Below are positions 30,075-41,030 of a stretch of DNA of 64,000 nucleotides, in pieces; within the stretch, counting starts at the first letter, position 1, and each line of letters starts with the position of its first letter. The stretch covers positions 62,001-126,000 of the forward strand of contig JAKCPI010015732.1 of the NCBI GenBank assembly GCA_023213315.1, given 5' to 3'. Below the pieces are notes generated by a model that worked only from the letters and a program-made list of their open reading frames with translations, searched no databases and was not told where the DNA came from. The translations under genes were made by a program, and so were the position numbers. Source of the stretch: Euborellia annulipes. Lineage: Eukaryota > Arthropoda > Insecta > Dermaptera > Anisolabididae.

Positions 30075-30168
30075 ATTTTGAATTGGCTACCAATCAAATA
30101 GAGATGAAGTCTAAATGACATTCAATATCGAAGATCTTAAATAAAAAAAAAAAAAAAAAAAAAAACGT
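30075..30168 (+). repeat. SINE-C 3' part
   Basis: ttgaattggctaccaatcaa, then gaagtctaaatgacattcaa and a long A-tail, matching 3276-3365 with an eroded hairpin. Confidence 0.6.
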
Positions 30169-30253
30169 ATCAATATGTATTTTAAAAGTGACATAAGTCA
30201 AAAAGATGTGCTTCTGAATTAACAGAGAATTATTATTTTAAATGCCTACAGTC

Positions 30254-30604
30254 CACGAAGACACATACCTCAAACCCAACCGGTCTCTGGCCGGCATCCC
30301 GTGAAGTTACATTATTTTCTATCTCTAACTCCCTCTTCTGCGTTCATTTCTAACTAATGAACTAATCCTTATTTCTGATTTTACCCGGTTCCTTTTTTCC
30401 AACCTCATCTATGCTAGAGAGGATGTCCTAGTTTGAGGAGGGACTCCCTCAGCACCGGCGTGTAGCCTACTTTTTTCGATGAATGTATCACTGAGAGGGA
30501 ACCAACTTCTTAGAACGGTCACAGTAACTCCCTCTCCTCGTAGAGTTGCCTGGGGGCTATTGTGGAATCCAATATTCCAATCCAGTGCTTGTTTGAGGAT
30601 TTGT
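30254..30604 (-). mobile_element. SINE-A fragment
   Basis: Minus orientation, ccacgaagacacatacctca to cttgtttgaggatttgttt; joined at its 5' side to SINE-5S. Confidence 0.78.
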
Positions 30605-30767
30605 TTCCTGTGTATTAAGTCAAAGCTTGGGATTAGGTGACCCCAAGCAATTAGCGTGTGGAACACCTCCCGGTAGCCATCGGTATATGTAATTACAAAA
30701 TGTTTATAATAAAGTCATACCCTCAATGGGTTCAGTAACCGAAAAGGTTAAAAAAACAAGTCAAAGA
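30605..30767 (+). repeat. SINE-5S, head truncated
   Basis: ttgggattaggtgaccccaa (C-box region of the 5S-like head), agcaattagcgtgtgg, ctcccggtagccatcgg, then the eroded hairpin caatgggttcagtaaccgaa and A-tail. Aligns with 53655-53760. Confidence 0.75.
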
Positions 30768-31004
30768 AAAAAAAGACATTTGAACAACTAATATTTGCAA
30801 TTAATCTGTTTTTTTTATAGTAAAATATTCTTAAAAAGTTTTTTTAAAATTGCCATATATGTGTTAGTAAACTTTAGTCAATGAAAGGCAAATAACCACC
30901 TACTTGGCTAAAGAAAATTTCCTTTTTGAATAGTGAGTCATTTGTATTTTAAGATCTTAATTATCATAAACAATATTGACATTATATTAATAATTGCCCG
31001 AATA
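30768..31004. other. No gene seen
   Basis: AT-rich spacer. Confidence 0.4.
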
Positions 31005-31628
31005 TTATGAGTCGTCCATTTCCAAAATTGCCTAATTGACAAAATTTAAAAAGTTTAGATTTTAATAAACAACCAAACACTGTTCCAAAACTACTTTTTT
31101 GATAATATAAAGATGGCGACTTTCATGAAAATTTCCAAAACTTGCTAAATATAATGAATAGCAGCTCTCACAATATTGTTTTGGTAAACTGAAGGACATT
31201 TTTATAGTGCAGATTTTTTTTTTTTTTTTTTTTTTCTTCTCTCTCCCTCACCTCCCCCCCGCTGGGGAAAAGGTTATGGGGGAAAAAAAGGGGGGCGGGG
31301 GGGGGGGCCCATAGTGCAGACTTATATTTCTACACTTTTTAACAATGATTATTGTTGGCTTAATTGTTGGCCAACCTGCTAGTTTTATGGAATTTTATTT
31401 TTTGTTTTGCTATGTTGATTGATACTGACCATTTGCATTTACAGTGCCAAAACTCGCTAATTTCGAAAGACCCAATCCTTGTAAATTGTGTTCTTAATTT
31501 ATTTACAAATTTTATAAACATAACAGTCATAAATTAACTCGTGAGTTTAATAACATACAGGTTTTTCTCCTTTCCTGAAAATTTGTTCCCAATGCAACTA
31601 GACGCTTGTGGAAATGGACGATTCATAC
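31005..31628. mobile_element. Possible TIR element
   Basis: tatgagtcgtccatttcca at the left is mirrored by tggaaatggacgattcata at the right (17 of 19 bases). The interior is AT-rich with a T run, a CT patch and a G run (about 31290-31305). No coding frame; TSD not resolved. Confidence 0.5.
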
Positions 31629-32324
31629 GAGGAGAGGCTAGTAATTTTAAATTGACTTAATTCATAAATGTCAAATGAAAAATTCATTTGTTCTCACCTA
31701 GGATTAAGCGAAAAACAATAGACTTAAGTAATTTTATATCTAACAGAATAAAAAATAAGCTTTTTTTTTGATAAATTCACTAGAATTTGTGAGATTTTTC
31801 TGATTTCAGTAAAATGAAAAATGTATGATTCTTTATCTTTCTTTGAATTTGATATTGAAAAAAAAAAAAAGAAATGAGAGAGACGACGACGACGACGACC
31901 TTTTCTTTGAGTCATGGACGTTTTTATTGATCGATATGTAGGAGTGAGTGGAGGGGGGGGGGGAATAATTCAACTTTAAAATGGATTTCTATGTGATTTT
32001 TAGTGCTGTGAGAACGAAAGAGGCAGTAGCAAACTTTTGGCTTGCTTGATGCCAAATCCCTTCTAACAGTGAATCAATAACAAGTTTTTGGCTGTTTTAT
32101 TTAATTGTTGGGCTTTTTCGGGTATTTTCGGCATCTGAGACTTTTTTTAAAATTAATTGATAGCCTATAATATAAATTAGAAATGAAGGCTATAAAATCG
32201 TACAAAATTTAGTAAAAAATCTCTTAATTTTTTTTTTTTTTTCACTGATTTTATGAATACTTTTTAATAAAATCAAGTAATTTACTTTTCCTTTTTTTTT
32301 TTTTGTTAGCTTGCGGCCATCGGC
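31629..32324. other. No gene seen; GAC microsatellite and G run
   Basis: Has a GAC run (about 31882-31899), a G run (about 31952-31961) and ttttcggcatctgagac at about 32121, which resembles the inverted SINE 3' hairpin. Confidence 0.45.
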
Positions 32325-33220
32325 ACATTTTTCTTACCTATGTATATATGTAATATATATATATAGAGGGAGAAAATATTGTTACTTTCTCTTACCTATA
32401 AATGTTAATTTATTTATTTTGAAATTCCTATCGGGATCACCGTTTATTTACGCGAGGTGCTTCCTTGCACAAAAACACCACCTCAAACCCAACCGACCTC
32501 TGGCCGTAGCCATCTACCGGCACCCCGTGAGGTTACATCATTTCTTATTCCTCCTCCTGCGTTGGTTTCTATCTAGTGAACTCTTCTTCCTTTGCTAGTG
32601 AACTAATCCTTATTTCTGGCTCCAACCGGCTCCTTATATCCAACCTCTTCTACGCTAGGGAGAATGTCCTAGTTTGAGGAGGGACTCCCTCAGCATGTAG
32701 CCTACTCCTTTCGAAGAATGCATCACTGAGAGGGAACCTTCTTTACGTCCCTTCCACAGGACGGAATGTCACAGCAACTCCCTCTCCTCGTAGAGTTCCC
32801 TGGCTATTGTAATGAAAAATCCCACACGCCAAGGATTTGAACAGGGATCTTCTTTGTAGAAGCCGACACCCTAGCTCACTACACCAACCTTAACACGAAG
32901 CTTTTGAACAAAATCGGCAAAAGAGTAACTAGTACTTTAATGATGTACTATTTCAGTTTTTTTTTTCTATTTTCTCAAAACTCGCTCTAACAATTTTGAT
33001 TAAAATTCAAAAATCAATTATTTTGATGCTCTTTAAAATGTATATTCTAATTTTGCTCTTTACTTCATAAGAAAAATAAGAGAAATGGTTGCAATTGTAA
33101 CAAAATATAAATATTTTCCCATGTTTATACATTTTACATCTTGATTTCTAATGTTCTATACTCTCGGAAACTAAATATATGTCGACACAAAAAATGTGAG
33201 CACTCACACCAGATTTTACT
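32325..33220 (+). mobile_element. MITE-D split by SINE-A
   Basis: Two partial 5' ends (32325-32375, 32383-32410) precede a SINE-A, then the MITE-D 3' two-thirds (32889-33220: acgaagcttttgaacaaaat to tgagcactcacaccagattt). The terminal hairpin is shortened. Confidence 0.75.
32411..32888 (-). mobile_element. SINE-A with tRNA-like head
   Basis: Minus orientation from gaaattcctatcgggatcac to the head complement (gatttgaacagggatcttct...cactacacca). Nearly full length. Confidence 0.85.
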
Positions 33221-34591
33221 TTAGTACGTGATTAGAGTCTATTTTTTTGCCTATATTTTTTAATCTGCCAACGCCCCTTCTGCGCCATCTCAATGCTTCC
33301 TAATTGTCTTATACTGCCCCCTCCTCCACCCCCGAAAGTCTCAAACGCCAAAGGAACGCCCACGTTTTGAGAACCTATAAGACCTAAAAAATTGAAAAGA
33401 CAAAAAAAAAAATTGACATGGTTAAATCCCATCATAAGAAACAAATCAAAATTCAAATAGATAATTCTCTTTTTATGTTAAATTATTATGCAAAAAATAT
33501 ATTTCACTTTTAATGGCCCAAGAGACAAAAGAAATATATAAATAAATAAATAAAAAGGTTGAAATTTCTATTTGATGATTTGAGTCACGTAGTATAGAAA
33601 TAGGCAAATTATCAGAGCAAGTTGACAGCACAAGAAAGAAAGGTTTGTAGCCACCCCCCCCCCCCTGCCCCTCTCCTTTCTATTGCATAGAAGAGGGGAA
33701 GTTGGATTTCTTCCTTCTCTCTGTGTGGGAAGCTAGATAAATGGTCGACCATTTTGTCATGGACCAGTAGCAACCCTCTCTCCCTTTTCAGCTGGGGCCC
33801 TTTTAAAACATGTGAAATATTCCCTTTCTCTCTCTCTCTTCTACGTACTTATTATATTATTTATTATTATTAATAGTAAAAGTTGGAGAATAAAATTCAA
33901 CTTCTTTATAGATGTATTATATAGAAACTTTTTTTTTTTTTTTTTTAAACAAATTATCATCTTAAAAAGGAGTTATGGCGGCGATATATCATCGGTTAGA
34001 ATAAAATTTAGGCCTAGTTGAGTTAAGAAAGTAAAGAGGAAAAGAAAAATCTTATTACGTATTAGTGCTATAAAAAGTCTGTCTGTTTATGAAGATCTCT
34101 TGTGGTCTCTTCCCTTTCATATTTTCAACAGGAGTCAGACCGTGCAACGGGCCGGCCTGTTCTTTTCCTTCTTGGTCGCAAAAACTATGCCAACCCTGAA
34201 CCGCAGGATTTAAAGCGAAGAAAAAAAGAAGTTGAATCTCATCTAAGCATGGGGATGTGATGGTGAACATAACTCCAAAAAATACAAGATATGTTTATAA
34301 AAATATTAGCTGAAAAATTGACTATTGCTAACAAAGAAGTGGTTCATGAAATGGTAAAAATTTTAAAAATTAAATGATATATATGAAAAAAATTTATTAG
34401 AAAATAATTTTTTTAATGTAAAGATTGACAAGGTGGTCACTGTTAAAAATTTTCAAGGGATATTCATAAACAAGTTTAGGAGTCTGTTACACAAACTATT
34501 TATGAATTTTACATTCGGGTAAATGAAAAGTTCATATACCCCTTCATATACTAAAAAATGAACTTTGATAATGCAATTTATTAAAAATTTC
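33114..34591. repeat. Direct repeat, left copy (1478 bp)
   Basis: Nearly identical to 38576-40055, beginning ttttcccatgtttatacatt (inside MITE-D) and ending cagtaattta-like ttattaaaaatttc. The copies differ by small indels, e.g. a 10-20 base difference near 33345, one near 34190 and one near 34470. It contains no gene, but does contain an inverted element N (about 34085-34235) and C/T runs. It does not look like an LTR: it does not begin TG or end CA, and the Gypsy element has its own LTR start at 38056. Confidence 0.92.
34085..34235 (-). repeat. Element N, partial
   Basis: In complement: ttcttcgctttaaatcctgc, then agaacaggccggcccgttgc, acggtctgactcctgttgaa. Copied again at about 39548-39690 as part of the direct repeat. 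Confidence 0.7.
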
Positions 34592-34941
34592 CGATGGAAA
34601 ATCTATTCATCCAGTTAAGAAAAAGGGGAGAATACTTTTAGAAAGTTCAAGAATGCAGCGAAAAATATATATATAGAAAGAAAATTTGAAAAGCCTAAAA
34701 ATAGCCCAGAGGAACAAAAAGGAATACTAATGAAACATGGAAAAAACCATGTTTCATGTGCGAAAATCTTGGATGGCCAAATCGGTATCATCCCACGAAG
34801 GAGTGTAGAAACAGAGCCTTATATTCTACAAAAAGAAGTTAACCTGAGTGAAGCCAAAGGTTCGAATGACGCAGAGGAGGCAGCAGAGATGATGAGGGTA
34901 AGTGTGGAAAGCAGTTCTTTAAACGAAATCGCCCGGAGAAG
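34592..34941 (+). pseudogene. gag: Gag remnant of the Gypsy element, with zinc-knuckle-like motif
   Basis: Starts abruptly at the edge of the direct repeat, so the 5' LTR, primer-binding site and most of gag are gone. At 34750-34806 one frame reads CFMC, then nine residues, then HPTKEC. This C-x2-C-x9-H-x4-C differs from the usual retroviral C-x2-C-x4-H-x4-C knuckle. The basic run upstream (about 34683-34740) is in another frame, and the sequence after the knuckle (about 34840-34941, LSEAKGSNDAEEAAEMM) in yet another. So at least two frameshifts break it. It leads directly into the protease frame. Confidence 0.65.
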
Positions 34942-35760
34942 TTGAATCCACTAATAAAGATAAATGTACTCGTGGATGATAAAATGAAAATAAAAGCTGT
35001 ATATGACACTGGGTCTAATGTTAGCTTAATAAATCAGAGAGTTGTAAATGTCTTAAAATCGAGTCTAATAAAACATAAAAACGCATTTAGAACTATGAAT
35101 GGATTAAATTTCTGTTCTGCCCGGGCAAATATAATTTTAAAAATAGGCAATTTGACTAATAGTCTCAACACTTACGTGATAAAGAATAGCAATTTCTCTT
35201 ACGACCTACTCTTAGGTCTAGATGCTATTTCAAAATTTAAACTTATCCAAGATGAAAATTTAGATATTTTTCAAAGAATTAATAAAGATGATATGAGAAA
35301 GACAGAAGTGATCGAAAGAGTGTCAAGAAAAAACACAGATGAAAAAGAGGAATTGCTACAAAAGATTGAAAAGAATAGAGAAAACAAACTAGAAGAACAA
35401 TTTAAGAATTTTGAAATTAATTATAATGAACAAATAAAGTCAACGGACTTAAACCACATTGAAGATGAACGAAGAAAATTGTATATCTTAGAATTAATAG
35501 AGAAATATAAGAAGATTTTTGCAAAAGATAAATTTGATGTGGGGAAAGCTCAATCGAAAGAAGCGGAAATCAGATTAATAAAAGAGGAATATGTAACTTC
35601 ACGTGCATATAAATGTTCAATCCCTGATGAAAAAGAGATAAGAACACAAATAAATAGACTTCTTGAAGCTGATTTAATAGAAGAATCGGATTCTGCTTTT
35701 ACTTCTCCAGTTACCCTCGCATTCCAAGAAAGAAGACGGCCGCAGGACCAGATTGTGTAT
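34942..35760 (+). pseudogene. pol: Gypsy pol, part 1: aspartic protease and start of reverse transcriptase
   Basis: A 273-codon frame without an ATG at its beginning (first codon TTG), as expected for a pol read from Gag by frameshift. The protease signature is AVYDTGSNVSLI with the catalytic Asp at about residue 22, followed by DLLLGLDAI, the second conserved protease block. A lysine/glutamate-rich linker (about residues 110-180) leads to the typical RT entry (EIRTQINRLLEADLIEES, then AFTSPVTLAF). Reading then leaves frame near 35722-35730: one extra base breaks it and the frame ends after 35755. The downstream frame continues at 35753 without loss of domain sequence. Apart from this the part looks intact. 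Confidence 0.88.
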
Positions 35761-38041
35761 TGATTTTAGAAAACTGAACAGTTTAATAGTTCCAGAATGC
35801 TATCCATTCCCGACTATAAATGACGTAATAGATAAAGTCTCAAACTGCAAATACTTTACAGTCATTGACATAAACTCCGCATTCTGGAGCATTCCACTGA
35901 AGAGCTCTGATCGTGAGAAAACGACATTTATCACGAAATTTGGAAAATTCATGTTCAAAGTCCTTCCATTTGGACTTAAAAACGCCCCTGCGATATTCCA
36001 GCGGACTCTATCAAATATTATAAGAAGAAAAGGTTTAGACGATTTTTGTATAAACTATATAGATGATATATTAATATTCTCAAGGTCTTGGGAAGAGCAT
36101 ATCGAACATATTGAACGTCTTCTTCAAGTTATCAAAAAAGAAGGTTTTAAACTCAAGATAGAAAAATGTAAATTTGCTGCTAATTCAGTAAAGTACCTTG
36201 GTCATTTTATTCAAGAAAATCAAATATCACCAGCACAAGAAAATTTAACCGCTATCAGAAAACTTAAGAGACCAACAGATAAAACAGGGGTACGCAGTGT
36301 ATTGGGATCGATAAACTTTTATTTAAAGTACATTGAAAATAGTGCAGAGAAATTTGAACCACTCCACAAGTTATTGAGAAAAAACGCAGAATTTAAATGG
36401 ACGGAGGAATGTGAAGAAAGTTTCAATCTAATAAAAGAATACTTATGCTCCTCCCCTATTCTGGCGATTTATGATATAGGAAAAGATGTTGTCATTGAAA
36501 CCGATGCTAGTTACAAAGGCATTGGTGCAGCTTTAAAACAACCACAAGCTGATGGAAGATTACATCCAGTGGCCTATTTTTCGAGAAAGCTATCTGAAAA
36601 AGAAAAAAAGATGGACATTATTCATTTAGAATGTAAAGCAATCAAAGAATCCATAAAATATTGGCAATATTATTTAATTGGTCGTGAGTTCTCTGTATGT
36701 AGCGATCATAAACCATTGGAAAACCTTAGAACGAAATCAAGAACGGATGAAATTTTAGGAGATTTGGTTCATTATCTTTCTCAGTTCAATTTTAAAATTA
36801 TTTATAAGAAAGGAAAAGACAACATCTTGGCGGATTTACTTTCAAGACATCCGGTTTTGGAATATTTTGAAAATGAAAGCGAACTTGAAGTAGTGAATTT
36901 AATAGAATTAAGTGAGATAGTAAAAGATCAAAAGGAAAACAGTAAAGAACTCGAATCGGCAAATAGAACAGAAAAATGTAATAATATTTTTTTTAAGAAA
37001 TTAGGTGATAAATCAAGAATTTATATTTCACAAGAATTTGGAATCAGGATTATAAAACGGGTACATGACTATTATGGCCATATTGGAGTAGTACAAATGA
37101 AAACGAAAATAAGACCATTCTACTATTTTAGAAATTTAGATACATTAACTGAAAGATTTTGCGAAAGCTGTTCTATATGTCGACAAAATAAAACGCGTAG
37201 ACATAGACCTATTGGTTTAATGTCAAAGCTGGGTCCCGCATCAAAGCCATTTGAAATTATGTCAATAGACTCCGTGGGAGGTTTCAGTGGAAATAGATCA
37301 CCAAAGAAAATTATGCATATCCTGGTAGATCATTTTAGCAGACATGCCTGGATATCCACAACAGTGGGTCAATGCGCTAAGGATTTTATAAGGCTTATTG
37401 ATCGAATTCCACAGAAGAAGGAAATAAAAATAATTTTGGCGGACCAATATACTGGTTTAAATTCAGAGGAGCTAAAAAGATATCTAGATGGTTTAAATAT
37501 TCAATTGGTATTTACTTCAATAGATTGTCCACAATCAAATGGTCTTAATGAGAGATTGAACCAAACTCTAGTAAATAGGATAAGATGCAAAATAAACAGT
37601 GGAGATAAACGTGCATGGTCGAAAGTTGCTGAGGATTGTGTAAGTGAATATAATCGTACAATACATAGCTCAACGAAATTCGAACCCGAATATCTACTTC
37701 ATGGAAAGCAATCGCACATTTCTCCAATCCAGGACATCCAGAAGAGAGATCTTACTAAAGACAGAGAAGAAGCCTTTGAAAATTCACTAAAGAGCTTTAA
37801 CGCAAATAAAGCGAGAATAGACAGAAATCGAAAAATTCATAATTTCAATATTGGAGATTTGGTTTATGTAGAAAACGGAAACAAAATAAATAGAAAGAAG
37901 ACAGATAAAGTGAGAATAGGACCATTTAAAATATTAGGAAGAATCTCATCATCAATCTACGAGGTTGACTGTGGAAAGAGAAAAAAAATATCAAATTGTT
38001 TTCATACGAGCAAATTGTCACTTTACTCCGAAGAAAAGTGA
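35753..38041 (+). CDS. pol: Gypsy pol, part 2: reverse transcriptase, RNase H, integrase
   Basis: An unbroken 762-codon frame. Reverse transcriptase: CIDFRKLNS at residue 2, catalytic Asp at 39 in FTVIDINSAFW, LPFGLKNAPAIFQ at 71, YIDD at 102-105. RNase H: ETDAS (Asp 251), Glu 293, Asp 318, Asp 361. Integrase: zinc-binding H438, H443, C473, C476; catalytic Asp 506, Asp 564 and Glu 600 with 35 residues between the last two (DD35E). Then a C-terminal GPFKILG block at 723, as in other Ty3/Gypsy integrases. All catalytic residues I can check are present. No envelope gene and no chromodomain were seen. It copies RNA to DNA and integrates it. This copy cannot act alone because gag is broken, the 5' LTR is missing and a frameshift separates part 1. 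Closest tribe (Mdg1/Gypsy/other) not resolved. Confidence 0.93.
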   Translation: MCIDFRKLNSLIVPECYPFPTINDVIDKVSNCKYFTVIDINSAFWSIPLKSSDREKTTFITKFGKFMFKVLPFGLKNAPAIFQRTLSNIIRRKGLDDFCINYIDDILIFSRSWEEHIEHIERLLQVIKKEGFKLKIEKCKFAANSVKYLGHFIQENQISPAQENLTAIRKLKRPTDKTGVRSVLGSINFYLKYIENSAEKFEPLHKLLRKNAEFKWTEECEESFNLIKEYLCSSPILAIYDIGKDVVIETDASYKGIGAALKQPQADGRLHPVAYFSRKLSEKEKKMDIIHLECKAIKESIKYWQYYLIGREFSVCSDHKPLENLRTKSRTDEILGDLVHYLSQFNFKIIYKKGKDNILADLLSRHPVLEYFENESELEVVNLIELSEIVKDQKENSKELESANRTEKCNNIFFKKLGDKSRIYISQEFGIRIIKRVHDYYGHIGVVQMKTKIRPFYYFRNLDTLTERFCESCSICRQNKTRRHRPIGLMSKLGPASKPFEIMSIDSVGGFSGNRSPKKIMHILVDHFSRHAWISTTVGQCAKDFIRLIDRIPQKKEIKIILADQYTGLNSEELKRYLDGLNIQLVFTSIDCPQSNGLNERLNQTLVNRIRCKINSGDKRAWSKVAEDCVSEYNRTIHSSTKFEPEYLLHGKQSHISPIQDIQKRDLTKDREEAFENSLKSFNANKARIDRNRKIHNFNIGDLVYVENGNKINRKKTDKVRIGPFKILGRISSSIYEVDCGKRKKISNCFHTSKLSLYSEEK

Positions 38042-38044
38042 CCT

Positions 38045-38440
38045 GAAGGGGGAGATGTAAATATGTTAATATTCATATTTGGTTGTCAGAGCGACCCTAG
38101 TGTCGCACCCTAGTGTCGCTCTTATAAACTATATTATAAGGTTAGGTTAGTTTTAGATGATATATTTATATTTTGAAGATTTACATTAAACTATTGTATC
38201 TATCTATACTATAAGAATAACGTGTAATTTAATTATTCTTTTTAGGTAGGTTATTTGTACATATTTATTATATTTTCTATTTATTTACTTATCTCTTGTA
38301 ATTTTATCGTTAATGTATTATATTCTTTTTAGAATAATAAAATCTGTTTAAGAAACGAACTTAGATATATTTAACTAAACTATTCTAAATAAACAAATAG
38401 ATCAAACGAAATTCCTTTTTCACTCACGTGCCCAAAGTCA
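38045..38440 (+). repeat. Polypurine tract and putative 3' LTR of the Gypsy element
   Basis: gaagggggaga (38045-38055), four bases after the pol stop, is a typical polypurine tract. The LTR would begin tgtaaatatgttaatattc at 38056. It contains accctagtgtcg twice in tandem (about 38090-38117), a TATA-like ataaactatattataag, and aataaaatctg (38335-38345) as possible polyadenylation signal. The end is uncertain (about 38440). No matching 5' LTR exists in the window. Confidence 0.7.
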
Positions 38441-38570
38441 ATAAACCTCGGTACGTTAAAAATTATATTCAATAACCTCTCTAACTTCAACTCTCGATAA
38501 GTAAAAAACTCGATAACTCAAATTTCTAACCGTTTCCCTTGAACTTTAACTTATCGAGGTTCTACTGTAT
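38435..38570. repeat. Single pogo/Tigger-like transposon end
   Basis: Reads to ttatcgaggttctactg followed by TA. In complement the end is cagtagaacctcgataa, very like the terminal inverted repeats of pogo/Tigger elements, with internal ataactc/cgataag repeats. The opposite end and any transposase are not in the window. The TA next to it coincides with the start of the right direct repeat. Confidence 0.6.
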
Positions 38571-38575
38571 AAATT

Positions 38576-40055
38576 TTTTCCCATGTTTATACATTTTACA
38601 TCTTGATTTCTAATGTTCTATACTCTCGGAAACTAAATATATGTCGACACAAAAAATGTGAGCACTCACACCAGATTTTACTTTAGTACGTGATTAGAGT
38701 CTATTTTTTTTGCCTATATTTTTTAATCTGCCAACGCCCCTTCTGCGCCATCTCAATGCTTCCTAATTGTCTTCTACTGCCCCCTCCTCCACCCCCGAAA
38801 GTCTCAAACGCCCACAATGGAGCGTTATCGCCCACGTTTTGAGAACCTATAAGACCTAAAAAATTGAAAAGACTAAAAAAAAAAAATTGACATGGTTAAA
38901 TCCCATCATAAGAAACAAATCAAAATTCAAATAGATAATTCTCTTTTTATGTTAAATTATTATGCAAAAAATATATTTCACTTTTAATGGCCCAAGAGAC
39001 AAAAGAAATATATAAATAAATAAATAAAAAGGTTGAAATTTCTATTTGATGATTTGAGTCACGTAGTATAGAAATAGGCAAATTATCAGAGCAAGTTGAC
39101 AGCACAAGAAAGAAAGGTTTGTAGCCACCCCCCTCCCCCCCGCCCCTCTCCTTTCTATTGCATAGAAGAGGGGAAGTTGGATTTCTTCCTTCTCTCTGTG
39201 TGGGAAGCTAGATAAATGGTCGACCATTTTGTCATGGACCAGTAGCAACCCTCTCTCTCCCTTTTCAGCTGGGGCCCTTTTAAAACATGTGAAATATTCC
39301 CTTCTCTCTCTCTCTTCTACGTACTTATTATATTATTTATTATTATTAATAGTAAAAGTTGGAGAATAAAATTCAACTTCTTTATAGATGTATTATATAG
39401 AAACTTTTTTTTTTTTTTTTTAAACAAATTATCATCTTAAAAAGGAGTTATGGCGGCGATATATCATCGGTTAGAATAAAATTTAGGCCTAGTTGAGTTA
39501 AGAAAGTAAAGAGGAAAAGAAAAATCTTATTACGTATTAGTGCTATAAAAAGTCTGTCTGTTTATGAAGATCTCTTGTGGTCTCTTCCCTTTCATATTTT
39601 CAACAGGAGTCAGACCGTGCAACGGGCCGGCCTGTTCTTTTCCTTCTTGGTCGCAAAAACCCATGAACCGCAGGATTTAAAGCGAAGAAAAAAAGAAGTT
39701 GAATCTCATCTAAGCATGGGGATGTGATGGTGAACATCCAAAAACTCCAAAAAATACAAGATATGTTTATAAAAATATTAGCTGAAAAATTGACTATTGC
39801 TAACAAAGAAGTGGTTCATGAAATGCTAAAAATTTTAAAAATTAAATGATATATATGAAAAAAATTTATTAGAAAATAATTTTTTTAATGTAAAGATTGA
39901 CAAGGTGGTCACTGTTAAAAAATTTCAAGGGATATTCATAAACATGTCTGTTACACAAACTATTTATGAATTTTACATTCGGGTAAATGAAAAGTTCATA
40001 TACCCCTTCATATACTAAAAAATGAACTTTGATAATGCAATTTATTAAAAATTTC
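38576..40055. repeat. Direct repeat, right copy (1480 bp)
   Basis: Second copy of 33114-34591. On its right the sequence continues ataaacagtttatgaaaaat, which is absent after the left copy. On the left copy's left side MITE-D continues, absent before the right copy. So original DNA is continuous outside the pair and the 3984 bp between (34592-38575) is the inserted part. Confidence 0.92.
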
Positions 40056-40269
40056 ATAAACAGTTTATGAAAAATTTAATACACTATATAGTTAAAAAAT
40101 AAAAATCGTCCCTCGAGTTCTTGAGTTCTTGGTTTCTTCCCTTCATATATGAATTTGTACCATGCCTTTACCATCTCGACTACTTACTTTGTTAAAAATA
40201 TCATACTTTTTTAAGCTACTTAAATTTGATTCATATTTTTTTTACTTAATAAACTAGTTATGAATTTGA
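40056..40269. other. No gene seen
   Basis: AT-rich spacer with a doubled gagttcttgagttcttgg. Confidence 0.4.
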
Positions 40270-40358
40270 TTTCACAAACTGAGTATTATATATTAAAAAT
40301 TGAAACACGAGAGTGTATGAAAAACGATTGAAATGTAATATTTTTTTTTTTACAGTGT
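40270..40358. repeat. Mariner-like MITE end fragment
   Basis: ends ttttttttacagtgta with aacgattgaaatgtaat upstream, as at 20918-20982. Confidence 0.45.
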
Positions 40359-40451
40359 ACCATATTATGAGAGGTATGGCGATTCAACCGAATTGTACAA
40401 TTAAATATGGAAAAAAAATTGCAAATATGTAAAAACTAAATATTAATAGGT

Positions 40452-40699
40452 TTTTTTTTTTTTTTTCTAACATTCACACTTTTTTTCTCATTCACACAGT
40501 CTTTTCGGCAACTTAGGCCATTTAAGACTTTGACGATATCCGTTATTATGAAAATATATGAAATAGGGTCCAGGCATTCTTATTTAAGCCATTTGGTATC
40601 CAAATGCCTTAAATAAAATCTTCGGACTGCCTGGGGTCGAACCCGCGACGTTTGGCATACGAGGTTAGCACGCTAACCTCTACCCAAGCCCCGAGGGCA
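40452..40699 (-). mobile_element. SINE-B
   Basis: Minus orientation; T-run, cttttcggcaacttaggcca, internal pair, then head complement (ggttagcacgctaacctcta, gccccgagggc). Slight deletions in the (TG) tract. Confidence 0.85.
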
Positions 40700-40746
40700 T
40701 AATAGACAGTTAACTAATGTAAATAATCCACATGAATTAGAATATT

Positions 40747-41030
40747 AGAAGGTTCCCTCTCAGTGATACATTCTTCGAAAGGAGTAAGTGCTGAGGGAGT
40801 TCCTCTTCAAACTAGGACATCCTCCCTAGCATAGAAGAGGTTGGATAAAAGAAACCAGGAATTAGGATTAGTTCACTAGCTAGATGCGAAAGCAGGAGGA
40901 GTTAGAGATAGGAAATGATGTAACTTCACGGAGTGCAGGTAGATGACTACGGCCAAAGGCTAGTTGGGTTTGAGGTGTGGGTCTTCGTACGTCTAACGAC
41001 TTCGGGCAAATAAACGGAGAACCCGATAGA
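40747..41030 (+). mobile_element. SINE-A 3' part
   Basis: From tagaaggttccctctcagtg to ataaacggagaacccgatag. Head missing; diverged. Confidence 0.75.

Noticed and set aside
33114..40055. 1.48-kb repeats as LTRs of the Gypsy element
   Set aside because: They do not begin TG or end CA. The polypurine tract and LTR start (38045-38056) lie 520 bp before the right copy, and no primer-binding site follows the left copy.
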